Shown: in pieces, positions 18,513-26,537 of the stretch
How positions within the stretch are numbered: the first letter of the stretch is position 1
Layout of the letters: every line of letters begins with the position of its first letter
Assembly: GCF_003010935.1 (NCBI RefSeq)
Contig: NZ_PGGN01000002.1
Location: 1,054,001-1,118,000 of the forward strand
Direction of reading: 5' to 3'
From: Phyllobacterium endophyticum
GTDB taxonomy: Bacteria > Pseudomonadota > Alphaproteobacteria > Rhizobiales > Rhizobiaceae
Length of the DNA stretch: 64,000 bases
Translations under genes and position numbers: made by a program
The notes under the pieces: model-generated
Databases searched by the model: none
Seen by the model: the letters and a program-made list of their open reading frames with translations, nothing else
Told to the model about the DNA's origin: nothing

Positions 18513-19541
18513 TCAGCGGATCGGCATCGCGTACTGCAAGCCGCCCTTGCTCCACTGGGCATTGATGCCGCGCGCAATCTTGAGCGGGCTGCCAGCGCCA
18601 ATATTCTTATCGAAGATTTCGCCGTAATTGCCGACTGCCTTGATGATGTTGACAACCCAATCATTGGTAAGCCCAAGATCGGTGCCGAGCTTCGTACCGG
18701 CTTCCTGGCCGAGCACGCGCTTGACTTCAGGGCTGTCACCCTTGGATAGTTCCTCGACATTGGCCTTGGTTATGCCGAGTTCTTCTGCAGTCAACAAAGC
18801 ATAGTGGGTCCAACGGACGACATCGGCCCACTGGCTGTCGCCCTGGCGGACCGCAGGTCCGAGTGGCTCCTTCGAGATGATTTCCGGCAACACAACATGA
18901 TCGTCCGGAGCAGAGAGCGTCAGACGAATCGAATAAAGACCCGACTGATCGGTCGTATAGGCATCGCAACGGCCAGAATCATAGGCCGCGTTGACCTCTT
19001 CAAGCTTCTCGAACACGACCGGATTATATTCCATCTTGTTCGCCTTGAAGTAGTCGGCGAGATTAAGCTCGGTCGTTGTGCCGGCCTGAACGCAGACAGA
19101 AGCACCGGACAGCTGCAAGGCAGAATTGATGCCCGACAGCTTCTTCGAATTGATCATGAAGCCCTGGCCGTCGTAATAATTGACGCCGGGGAAATCGAAG
19201 CCCTGCTCATCACGGCTGAGCGTCCATGTGGTATTGCGGATGAGAACGTCGATTTCACCCGACTGCAATGCAGGAAGACGATCTTTCGCCGACAGCGGCG
19301 TGAACTTCACCTTCGTTCCATCGCCGAAAATAGCGGCAGCAACAGCTCGGCAATAATCAACGTCGAAACCTGACCATTCGCCCTTGTCGTTTGGCGAGGC
19401 GAACCCGGCGAGGCCGGTGTTGACGCCGCATTGAAGGAAGCCCTTCTTCTTGACGTCGTCCAATGTGGCTGCCGAAGCCGCGTTCGCCAGAAGGACGAGC
19501 GCCGAGGCTGCCAGTGCGCCCTTCAAAACAATATTTTTCAT
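18513..19541 (-). CDS. aapJ: General L-amino acid-binding periplasmic protein AapJ
   Basis: Periplasmic binding protein that delivers polar and other L-amino acids to AapQMP. It has a signal peptide (MKNIVLKGALAASALVLL, cleavage after ASA) and a family 3 solute-binding core with CGVNTGLAGFASPNDKGEW, GFDVDYCRAVAAAIFG and LQSGEIDVLIRNTTWT. The 342-residue length is usual. It is first in the operon J-Q-M-P. Confidence 0.95.
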   Translation of the reverse strand: MKNIVLKGALAASALVLLANAASAATLDDVKKKGFLQCGVNTGLAGFASPNDKGEWSGFDVDYCRAVAAAIFGDGTKVKFTPLSAKDRLPALQSGEIDVLIRNTTWTLSRDEQGFDFPGVNYYDGQGFMINSKKLSGINSALQLSGASVCVQAGTTTELNLADYFKANKMEYNPVVFEKLEEVNAAYDSGRCDAYTTDQSGLYSIRLTLSAPDDHVVLPEIISKEPLGPAVRQGDSQWADVVRWTHYALLTAEELGITKANVEELSKGDSPEVKRVLGQEAGTKLGTDLGLTNDWVVNIIKAVGNYGEIFDKNIGAGSPLKIARGINAQWSKGGLQYAMPIR

Positions 19542-19592
19542 AACGGTTTTACCCTTTTAGGTTGATGCCCATAGTTCCCACAAAGGAAAAAT

Positions 19593-19639
19593 CATATTGG
19601 CGGATAGCTCTTCACACCCCGAAAAAAGGGGCCAATATG
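19593..19639 (-). terminator. Nested inverted repeat: PAP2 terminator or aap leader element
   Basis: An outer repeat CATATTGGC / GCCAATATG encloses an inner CCCC / GGGG hairpin. On the minus strand the outer arm is followed by ATTTTT, like a terminator for the PAP2 gene upstream. It ends about 50 bases before the aapJ start, so it could instead be part of the aap regulatory region. Confidence 0.45.
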
Positions 19640-19779
19640 TCTCCCATTCACCCATCTATCGAAGGCCATTCTTACGCTTTGGTCAAGCGATAATCTTTGC
19701 TCAATTATCAGGCAGCGATGGGCTTTCTGCTGCACAGGGACCGATTTACAGACCATTTGTTGTTCAGTTTTGCGTTTTG

Positions 19780-20574
19780 TTACCAAACACGCTCGCGAAA
19801 ACGCATATCGGGCCAGAATCGGCTCTTGCCGAAGACAAAGGCGGTGCGACGCCCGGCGAGGAACCGGGCAAGTGCAACCGAGACCAGAAAGCCCACCGTG
19901 TAACCCGCAACGACGTCTGTAGGGTAATGAGCGCGCGCGATGATGCGGGTGAAGGCAATGAACATCGTTGCAAGTACAATGGGTATTCGCCAACGCGGAA
20001 ACCACAGCGCGAGGACAGCGCCCACAGCGCCCATCGTAGTAGAATGACCGGATGGAAAACTGGCAAAGTCATAACCAGGCTGAAACGGGGCGAAGCTGCC
20101 TGCACCGAGACTGTCCAAGAATTTCGGTCGAGCACGGCCGATCGATAACTTGGCAATATTGGTCAGGATCCCGGATAAAGCTATCGCCCAGAACGCGTAA
20201 GTCGCCTGAGCATAGACGAGGCCAAAGCGGATACGGCGTTCGCGCGCGATGCTGCCCCAATCGATGCCTATCAGGCATACACCTATGGCAAAGGCTGGAA
20301 TAAGGTACCATTGCGACAGACCTATATCCGTCAGATGCCGGACACTTCTCAATGGCTCATAGGAAGACAGAGACCGCGACAGATATTCGTCGTAAGGGTG
20401 CAGGACCAGGATGAGGAAAAAGATCAGGACGACGGCCATAGACATTCCGTTGGTCCACGCAGGTGGATTGCCGGGATAGGCTGGAGCATTGATACGGCGC
20501 AGGAAACGCTTGACGGATTGACCGGCACGTCCGAGACCGGCGTGAATTGGTCGGCGGTTGTGAGTTTCCGTCAT
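19780..20574 (-). CDS. PAP2 superfamily phosphatase, membrane-bound
   Basis: Integral membrane acid phosphatase, probably acting on a lipid phosphate such as phosphatidic acid or undecaprenyl pyrophosphate. The three PAP2 signatures are visible: KLSIGRARP, FPSGHSTT and TRIIARAHYPTD. About six membrane helices are present in 264 residues. The ATG at 20574 is chosen over an upstream TTG, though neither has a strong ribosome site. It diverges from metC. Confidence 0.88.
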   Translation of the reverse strand: MTETHNRRPIHAGLGRAGQSVKRFLRRINAPAYPGNPPAWTNGMSMAVVLIFFLILVLHPYDEYLSRSLSSYEPLRSVRHLTDIGLSQWYLIPAFAIGVCLIGIDWGSIARERRIRFGLVYAQATYAFWAIALSGILTNIAKLSIGRARPKFLDSLGAGSFAPFQPGYDFASFPSGHSTTMGAVGAVLALWFPRWRIPIVLATMFIAFTRIIARAHYPTDVVAGYTVGFLVSVALARFLAGRRTAFVFGKSRFWPDMRFRERVW

Positions 20575-20672
20575 CTTGTCTTTACACCCAATAGACCTGG
20601 TCTCCTGTTGCAACCCGCACGCGGTCGCATTATCGACTTCTCATAGAGCATACAAGTAGTGGAGACGATCTC

Positions 20673-21848
20673 ATGGTCAAGCAAGCGGGTAGCGAAACAA
20701 AGCTGGGTATCAACACCAGGCTTGCCCATGGCGGGTATGATCCGCGCGACTACCATGGGTTCGTCAATCCGCCAGTCGTGCATGCATCAACAGTGCTGTT
20801 TCCCGACGCACAGACCATGGCTGGTCATAAACAGAAATACACCTATGCCACGCATGGGACACCGACCACCGATGCACTTTGCCGGGCGATCGACGAGCTG
20901 GAGGGGTCGGCCGGAACGGTACTCGTACCATCTGGTCTGGCGGCTGTAACAGTGCCGCTCCTTGCCTTTCTTTCACCGGGCGACCACCTCCTGATGGTCG
21001 ACAGCTGCTATGGGAACACGCGCCACTTCTGCAACACGATGCTCAGGCGTCTCGGGATCGAAGTGGACTATTACGATCCGCTTGTTGGCGCCGGCATTGA
21101 AAGGCTTATCAAGCCAAATACCCGCGTCATCTTCACGGAATCACCCGGCTCGAACACGTTCGAAATCCAGGATATCCCGGCGGTTGCCGAGAAGGCCCAT
21201 GCCGCCGATGCGATTGTGATGATGGACAATACTTGGGCGACGCCGATCTATTTCAAGGCGCTCGCCTACGGGGTCGATATCTCGATCCATGCAGCAACGA
21301 AATATCCGGCGGGTCATTCGGATATTCTGATGGGCACGATTTCGGCCAATGAGAAATGTTTCAGGACGCTCGATGCAGCCCATTCGGCGCTCGGGCTTTG
21401 TGTCAGCGGCGACGATGCATATCAAGTGCTACGCGGGCTGCGCACCATGGGCGTGCGCATGGAGCGCCACGGAGAGAATGCGCTCAAAATCGCCCAATGG
21501 CTTGAAACGCAGGAAGGCGTCATCGAAGTACTCCACCCGGGGCTTGAAAGCCATGCGGGACATTCTCTGTTCAAGCGCGACTTCTGCGGTGCAGGCGGCG
21601 TATTCTCGGTGGTCATCGGGGGCGGAACAGAACAGGCCCACGCCTTTCTCAATGCGTTGAGGATATTCGGGCTCGGCTATTCCTGGGGCGGATACGAAAG
21701 CCTCGCCGTGCATGTTCAACTTGCCGCCCGCGAGATTACCGGCAAGAATCACGCCGGGGCTGTTATCCGATTGCAGATCGGGCTTGAGGACAAGAAAGAT
21801 TTGATCGCCGACATTCAAAATGGTTTGGCAGCGGCGAACGCAATTTGA
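20673..21848 (+). CDS. metC: Cystathionine beta-lyase
   Basis: PLP enzyme that splits cystathionine to homocysteine, pyruvate and ammonia in methionine synthesis. The PLP lysine sits in SIHAATKYPAGHSDILMG, and the substrate and cofactor loops VPSGLAAV, ESPGSNTFEIQDI and MDNTWATP are typical of the Cys/Met metabolism family. The length of 391 residues and the C-terminal SWGGYESLA suit MetC better than MetB or MetZ. It appears to be a single gene. Confidence 0.92.
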   Translation: MVKQAGSETKLGINTRLAHGGYDPRDYHGFVNPPVVHASTVLFPDAQTMAGHKQKYTYATHGTPTTDALCRAIDELEGSAGTVLVPSGLAAVTVPLLAFLSPGDHLLMVDSCYGNTRHFCNTMLRRLGIEVDYYDPLVGAGIERLIKPNTRVIFTESPGSNTFEIQDIPAVAEKAHAADAIVMMDNTWATPIYFKALAYGVDISIHAATKYPAGHSDILMGTISANEKCFRTLDAAHSALGLCVSGDDAYQVLRGLRTMGVRMERHGENALKIAQWLETQEGVIEVLHPGLESHAGHSLFKRDFCGAGGVFSVVIGGGTEQAHAFLNALRIFGLGYSWGGYESLAVHVQLAAREITGKNHAGAVIRLQIGLEDKKDLIADIQNGLAAANAI

Positions 21849-21904
21849 TGCGGATAAATAGAAGGTGATTTCAACCGGCGCGCCAAGCCATTTATAAGGG
21901 CGCT

Positions 21905-22234
21905 ATGAACAGGTTCGCTGCAGTTCTTGTTTTTTTGACTGCACTCAGCATTGGCTGGGTGCCAGTATTTGCGGCCCCCGTTCGGTTGGCCGCGGCTATA
22001 GACGCACCACATGCGGCCCCGGCTCATGATCACGAAGCCCGAAAAAACTGTGCCGGCAAAGACGCCCACTGTCCTCAACCGCACCTGCAGACGTGTGCCG
22101 CCTGTATCGGCGCTCCTGCCGCAGCTGATCTGATGTCCGTGGCGCAACAGAACCGAATCAGGATCCCGAGGGCGAGCCAATTGCCGCTTTTCGCGCGCGG
22201 CGAAGCACCACTGCCACGCCCTCCCCGGACATAG
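21905..22234 (+). CDS. Small secreted His/Cys-rich protein
   Basis: A 109-residue protein with a signal peptide (MNRFAAVLVFLTALSIGW, cleavage near VFA) and a mature part rich in potential metal ligands: HAAPAHDHEARKNC and CPQPHLQTCAAC. I do not recognise the family. It is followed 83 bases later by a DUF305 metal-binding protein on the same strand, so a role in copper or other metal handling is plausible but unproven. Confidence 0.6.
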   Translation: MNRFAAVLVFLTALSIGWVPVFAAPVRLAAAIDAPHAAPAHDHEARKNCAGKDAHCPQPHLQTCAACIGAPAAADLMSVAQQNRIRIPRASQLPLFARGEAPLPRPPRT

Positions 22235-22317
22235 AGCAGTTCAGTTTCGTATTCAGGGCGCAGGCGAGCGGGCCTCAACCTGCACCCGATTTGATCGGCC
22301 CCATGGAAGATTCAACG

Positions 22318-22698
22318 ATGAAGAACAGATATATCCACGCTCTGGCGCTGGTCTGCGCCCTCGCCCTCACTCCAACGGCGCAGGCACAGGACAGCACAGG
22401 ACACAAGCAGCATGACATGACCGCAATGTCCAAAGGCGACCAGAGCCCTGCATCAGAAGCGTTCGCCAAGGCCAATGCAAAAATGCACAAGGACATGGCG
22501 ATCACGTTCACCGGCAACGCTGACAAGGATTTCGTGTCTGGCATGATCGCGCATCATCAGGGCGCAATCGATATGGCCAAGATCGAGCTTCAATATGGCA
22601 AGGATGCGGAAATCCGCAAACTCGCCGAAGAGATCATCGCGGCGCAGGAGAGCGAGATCAAGCAGATGAAGGCATGGCTCGCCAAGAACGGCGGCTAA
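22318..22698 (+). CDS. DUF305 family periplasmic protein (CopM-like)
   Basis: Secreted four-helix protein of the DUF305 family, members of which bind copper or silver in the periplasm. The signal peptide ends at AQA near residue 22; the hallmark GMIAHHQGAIDMAKIEL follows, and Met/His-rich segments (HKQHDMTAMS) could hold metal. The ATG at 22318 has GGAAGA seven bases upstream. A strong terminator follows. Confidence 0.88.
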   Translation: MKNRYIHALALVCALALTPTAQAQDSTGHKQHDMTAMSKGDQSPASEAFAKANAKMHKDMAITFTGNADKDFVSGMIAHHQGAIDMAKIELQYGKDAEIRKLAEEIIAAQESEIKQMKAWLAKNGG

Positions 22699-22699
22699 A

Positions 22700-22737
22700 A
22701 AAGATCACCCGCCGGTTTGCGCCGGCGGGTGATCTTT
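22700..22737. terminator. Bidirectional intrinsic terminator
   Basis: A perfect 16-bp stem (AAAGATCACCCGCCGG with its complement) and a six-base loop, with As before and Ts after it, lies between the DUF305 gene and the convergent minus-strand gene. Confidence 0.9.
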
Positions 22738-22753
22738 ACAATCCAGTCTTACG

Positions 22754-23092
22754 CTATTGGCGAATCTCGCTTGTAGCCGCGCGCTTCTGCTGGCTCAACT
22801 GCCAGAGGCTGTAAGCGGCGTCAGCATAGGTCGAGGCGCCAATCTTGAACTCGGTTGAACGCAGGGGCAACAAGTCCTCCACTACCGCAAGCGTGCGTGC
22901 AGGAAGGATATCCGTACAGGTCCAGAGACGCCGGAAGACAGCGCTGATCGGGACCCGCTTGTCATTGACGTCAATGAGGGGCTCGTCATTGCCGAGTTCC
23001 CAATCCTCCAAGGCGTCAATCGCATCCTGAAAGGCATTATGCAATATGATGGGCGCATGGCCCTCATGAAGTGGGTGCAGCAAACCAGGCAT
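22754..23092 (-). CDS. Conserved-looking cytosolic protein of unknown function
   Basis: A 112-residue soluble protein with no signal or membrane segment (MPGLLHPLHEGHAPIILHNA at the N-terminus, then an acidic middle DALEDWELGNDEPLIDVND). The ATG at 23092 is chosen because GGAG lies seven bases upstream; longer open frame upstream lacks this. I do not recognise a family. It shares the terminator with the DUF305 gene. Confidence 0.65.
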   Translation of the reverse strand: MPGLLHPLHEGHAPIILHNAFQDAIDALEDWELGNDEPLIDVNDKRVPISAVFRRLWTCTDILPARTLAVVEDLLPLRSTEFKIGASTYADAAYSLWQLSQQKRAATSEIRQ

Positions 23093-23249
23093 TCCTGTCT
23101 CCTCACTCTTGTGTTGCAATTGCCGGGGGCTCCCGGAAGTCGAATCATAAGGGTGAGTAGGCACCTATCGCAAGCCTAAACTGCCATACCATACTATTTT
23201 ACTAGAGATTTTGGATTAAAGTGAGTTGTCGCCGAGGGTTTAAACTGCT

Positions 23250-23292
23250 TATTCAACTGATGATTGCACATCATCAGTCACCCGGTTGAATA
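23250..23292. repeat. Nested inverted repeat upstream of the FkbM gene
   Basis: TATTCAAC / GTTGAATA surrounds a second perfect 9-bp inverted repeat ACTGATGAT / ATCATCAGT with a five-base spacer. It lies about 140 bases before the methyltransferase start and may be an operator or RNA element. Confidence 0.5.
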
Positions 23293-23428
23293 TACAATAG
23301 TTTCCCTCCTCCGTTCTGCTTCTACATCTAATTGTTAAGTACCGCTCGTTTGACCGGATCAGTTCCTTTCTTTATTGGGAGGCATATTCCGTTTTCATCG
23401 ATCGACGTTTTAGACTGGATCTTTTTCA

Positions 23429-24268
23429 ATGACCAATTTTCAACGCGCGGGAGTTGAGCCGCAACCCGGGTTTCCGGAAAACTACCTGACACGTATCGGC
23501 ACCTATATATTGGCCCGGCTTGAGCCGTTTGCGGAGCGTTTCGGTGTGCTCAAGCGAATCAGATCGCGGTCAGCTATCCGAGGTGACGATCGTCAGATTC
23601 CTCTGGACGAACTCCCGAAGGGCGATTTCGCAAAAGTCTGCCATATCCTTCACGCCGCGGGGTCGCTGCGCAAAGACAGGACATTGCTTGAACTCGGCGC
23701 TGCGTCCGGGGAGCAGACTGTCGAGATGGCAACGTGCGGAGCTTTCGCGCATGTTCTGGCCGTGGAACCCGAAGCCGGCAATTTCAAAGCCTTGCGCCGG
23801 AACGTCAACGAAAACGGCTTGGAGAATGTGGTCAGCTGCCTTCCCTGCGCGGTGGGCGTCGTCGACGGAATGACCAATTTCTATGTGGGTCGTGACGACA
23901 GGCACCGAAGCGGCATGAAACAGCAGCGCGCCCATGACAGCAAAGTCAGGACGCCGATCAACACGATCGACACCATCCTCCAGGACGCGGGCGTCCCGCC
24001 GGATAGAATCGGTCTGGTTTGGATCGACATCGAAGGCTACGAAGCCATCGCCTGCCTTTCGATGCGTCGACTGATGGCGCGCAGTGTTCCGATTTATGCG
24101 GTGCTTTCGCCCGACCTATATCACCGCGATCACGGAACCAGCCTTATTCGATACCTTGCCACCTACTATAATCGCTGCGTGCTGCTGACCGGAACCAAGG
24201 CGCGAATGACCAGCATATCCGAAATTCCGCTCGATCTTGGAAGCGTCAGAGTACTCTTGATCGATTGA
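23429..24268 (+). CDS. FkbM family methyltransferase
   Basis: SAM-dependent O-methyltransferase. The SAM loop is LLELGAASGEQTV near residue 85, followed by the acidic residue in AVEPEAGNFKALRRNV, and the FkbM hallmark VWIDIEGYEAI near residue 195. The length of 279 residues is normal. Family members methylate polyketides, glycans or lipids; with no biosynthetic cluster nearby the substrate cannot be given. Confidence 0.85.
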   Translation: MTNFQRAGVEPQPGFPENYLTRIGTYILARLEPFAERFGVLKRIRSRSAIRGDDRQIPLDELPKGDFAKVCHILHAAGSLRKDRTLLELGAASGEQTVEMATCGAFAHVLAVEPEAGNFKALRRNVNENGLENVVSCLPCAVGVVDGMTNFYVGRDDRHRSGMKQQRAHDSKVRTPINTIDTILQDAGVPPDRIGLVWIDIEGYEAIACLSMRRLMARSVPIYAVLSPDLYHRDHGTSLIRYLATYYNRCVLLTGTKARMTSISEIPLDLGSVRVLLID

Positions 24269-24392
24269 GCCGCTACAGGAATGGCGTGTTCAGCTGCGGC
24301 GTTCTGTCCCCGTTTGCTTTTTATCGTGTTCGCACGATTTATAGCTTGCTTCTCATCAGCGGAAACTCTAGTGAGGCAACCGTTGAAGAACA

Positions 24393-24469
<77 letters not shown>

Positions 24470-24546
24470 TTTCCCCAAGGCAAAAGCTGCTGGAACTGTA
24501 TCGAAGCCTGTAATATATCGGGATTGCAGACAAAGGAATTTCTTCA

Positions 24547-24852
24547 ATGGCAGCACGCATCTACCGCCCCTCAAAAACCGCAATGCAATCCGGCAAGGCC
24601 GCATGTGATTCCTGGCTTCTGGAGTTCGAGCCTGAACAGCCCCGCAAGGTGGAACCACTGATGGGCTATACTTCTTCGCGCGACATGAAGAGCCAGATTC
24701 GCCTGACGTTCGCGACCAAGGAAGAGGCGATCGCCTACGCACAGAAAAACCGCATCGACTTTACGGTGCAGGAGCCCAAGGAAACGCGCCGGCGCGTAGT
24801 TTCCTATTCGGAAAACTTTCGCTTTGACCGCAAGCAACCCTGGACGCATTGA
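24547..24852 (+). CDS. ETC complex I subunit, NDUFS4-like
   Basis: A 101-residue alphaproteobacterial homologue of the mitochondrial 18-kDa (NDUFS4/AQDQ) accessory subunit of NADH:ubiquinone oxidoreductase, PF04800. Typical segments are ARIYRPSKTAMQSGKA, WLLEFEP and YSENFRFDRKQPWTH. It is expected on the matrix-side arm of complex I. It stands apart from the nuo operon, between two tRNA genes. Confidence 0.92.
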   Translation: MAARIYRPSKTAMQSGKAACDSWLLEFEPEQPRKVEPLMGYTSSRDMKSQIRLTFATKEEAIAYAQKNRIDFTVQEPKETRRRVVSYSENFRFDRKQPWTH

Positions 24853-24869
24853 TCTTATTATATTCAACT

Positions 24870-24892
24870 CCGGCGGAAACGATTTCCGCCGG
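24870..24892 (+). terminator. Hairpin between the NDUFS4-like gene and tRNA-Arg
   Basis: A perfect 10-bp stem (CCGGCGGAAA / TTTCCGCCGG) with a three-base loop directly follows the gene. No run of Ts follows, so termination is probable but may need Rho. Confidence 0.5.
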
Positions 24893-24902
24893 GCATAGTT
24901 TC

Positions 24903-24979
24903 GGTCCCGTAGCTCAGCTGGATAGAGCACCGGCCTTCTAAGCCGACGGTCACTGGTTCGAATCCAGTCGGGATCGCCA
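24903..24979 (+). tRNA. tRNA-Arg (TCT)
   Basis: Acceptor GGTCCCG pairs with CGGGATC (one G-T), the D arm GCTCAGCTGGATAGAGC is normal, the anticodon loop CTTCTAA has anticodon TCT, and the T arm ACTGG-TTCGAAT-CCAGT is perfect. CCA is encoded. Confidence 0.96.
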
Positions 24980-25058
24980 ATTACCCTGCTACTCATCCGT
25001 TGTCCGTTCTGGATCTATCCGGTAATCTTCGCGAAGGTCATTTGCTCGGGTAGCCGTA

Positions 25059-25715
25059 ATGAAACGTCGCCTTATCGCCGGTTTGGCCGTGTGCGCCGGT
25101 TTGATCGGTGGCGCCGCTATTCTTCTCACGAGCCGTCCTGTTGTTTCAACACAGGCGATAGAGACTTCCGTCATCCGCACCCCGGACCTGATGGAACGTG
25201 CGTGGCGATTGCCGGTCGCTGCATCGTTCGGCTCATCGGTGACCTTCCAGTCCAATGCTTCGCGCTGTGGCCCGGCAAGCATCGCCAATGTTTTTCGCTC
25301 CCTTGGAGAAGAGGAAACCACGGAGGCAAAGGTCCTGGAGGATACGGGCAAATGCTGGACCGGCTTCTGCATCATCGGCCTGACGCTGGACGAACTTGCG
25401 GAGGTCGCGCGCGCCCATACCGGTAGAAAAGTATCAGTGCTGCGCGATCTCACACCCGAACAATTTCATGAGCATATGAGGCACGCCAATGAGCCGGATC
25501 GACGCTATGTCGTAAACTTTTCCCGGAAACCGATTTTTGGCGGCGGCGCCGGACATCATTCTCCTATTGGAGGATATATGGAGGCTGGCGATCTCGTATT
25601 CGTTCTCGATGTAAACGAGAACTACAGGCCCTGGCTTATCAAGCGTGACCGCCTGTTCGAGGCGATGAACACACTCGATGGTGACAGGACGCGCGGTCTG
25701 CTTCTGATCGAGTGA
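25059..25715 (+). CDS. Phytochelatin synthase-like papain-fold protein
   Basis: Bacterial member of the phytochelatin synthase family (PF05023), which in bacteria mostly hydrolyses glutathione to gamma-Glu-Cys and less often makes phytochelatins. The catalytic Cys70 is in SRCGPASIANVF, His166 is in GHHSPIGGY, and Asp184 is in FVLDVNENY; the His-Asp spacing of 18 matches plant enzymes. It has an N-terminal hydrophobic anchor or signal (residues 5-25), so it probably works in the periplasm or on the membrane. The C-terminal metal-sensing half of plant enzymes is absent, as usual in bacteria. Confidence 0.85.
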   Translation: MKRRLIAGLAVCAGLIGGAAILLTSRPVVSTQAIETSVIRTPDLMERAWRLPVAASFGSSVTFQSNASRCGPASIANVFRSLGEEETTEAKVLEDTGKCWTGFCIIGLTLDELAEVARAHTGRKVSVLRDLTPEQFHEHMRHANEPDRRYVVNFSRKPIFGGGAGHHSPIGGYMEAGDLVFVLDVNENYRPWLIKRDRLFEAMNTLDGDRTRGLLLIE

Positions 25716-25724
25716 ATATCGTAC

Positions 25725-26354
25725 CTAAGCGTTCGCGCGCCGATAAAACGCCAGCGACCCCGCAAGGGCAAGCAACGCGCCACCGCAGACCCTATCCAGC
25801 CAAAGTGCCCCCGATTGCTTGAGAAGGCGCACCGCTCGCGAACCGAGTACTGCATAGCCAAACATGACCATGAAATCGATAAGGGCAAACGTCAGGCCCA
25901 GAACGAGATACTGCGAGAATTGCGGCTGTTCGAGAGAAACGAATTGCGGAAGGAAAGCTGAGAAGAACAGATATCCCTTGGGATTTGTCACGGCAACGAA
26001 GAAGCTCTTGAGAAACACGGCGCGCGCCGAAGTGCCTGCGCTGGCGGTTTGGTGCGCGATGTCGAGCGTTCCCCGGGAGCGCAACAGCATCACGCCCAGA
26101 AAGGTCAGGTAGCCAACGCCTATCCACTTGACGACGGAGAACCAGAATTCCGACGCAGCAAGAAGTGCGCCGAGACCCAGCGCCACGGCCGCTATCAGGA
26201 CGAAATCGGAAACCACCGCACCGGCCATGCCGACACACGCGGTCCTGATGCCGAAGCGCGAGCCGTTAGTCAGCGCCAGCAGCACCGTTGGTCCCGGCGT
26301 CGCTATCCCAATGAATGAAACCATCGCGAATGCCAGAATTGTCAAATTCCCCAT
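25725..26354 (-). CDS. LysE/RhtB family amino acid exporter
   Basis: Inner-membrane efflux protein of about six helices. The family-typical start FIGIATPGPTVLLALTNGSRFG and the segment VAVTNPKGYLFFSAFLPQF are present in 209 residues. GGAG precedes the ATG. The substrate is probably an amino acid such as threonine or homoserine lactone, but cannot be fixed by sequence. It is convergent with the phytochelatin synthase-like gene. Confidence 0.9.
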   Translation of the reverse strand: MGNLTILAFAMVSFIGIATPGPTVLLALTNGSRFGIRTACVGMAGAVVSDFVLIAAVALGLGALLAASEFWFSVVKWIGVGYLTFLGVMLLRSRGTLDIAHQTASAGTSARAVFLKSFFVAVTNPKGYLFFSAFLPQFVSLEQPQFSQYLVLGLTFALIDFMVMFGYAVLGSRAVRLLKQSGALWLDRVCGGALLALAGSLAFYRRANA

Positions 26355-26537
26355 TGCTTGCTTCTCCAGTCCGGTGTTGCCTCCATACGGCGTTCAAACA
26401 CCATTCTCCTTTTGCAATTGTCAAGCCAATGCGGCACGGCACGGTCGCTAAAGGGCGCTTCGCCATTGATTTGCCGTGACTTTAGGCGGTAATGGAGTTG
26501 GTTCGGTATCAAGCGCAGGAGTCGCCGCAAGAGTTCC

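Noticed and set aside
20575-20672. SAM riboswitch before metC
   Set aside because: The space is only about 100 bases and shared with a divergent gene; I could not fold any known SAM riboswitch core.
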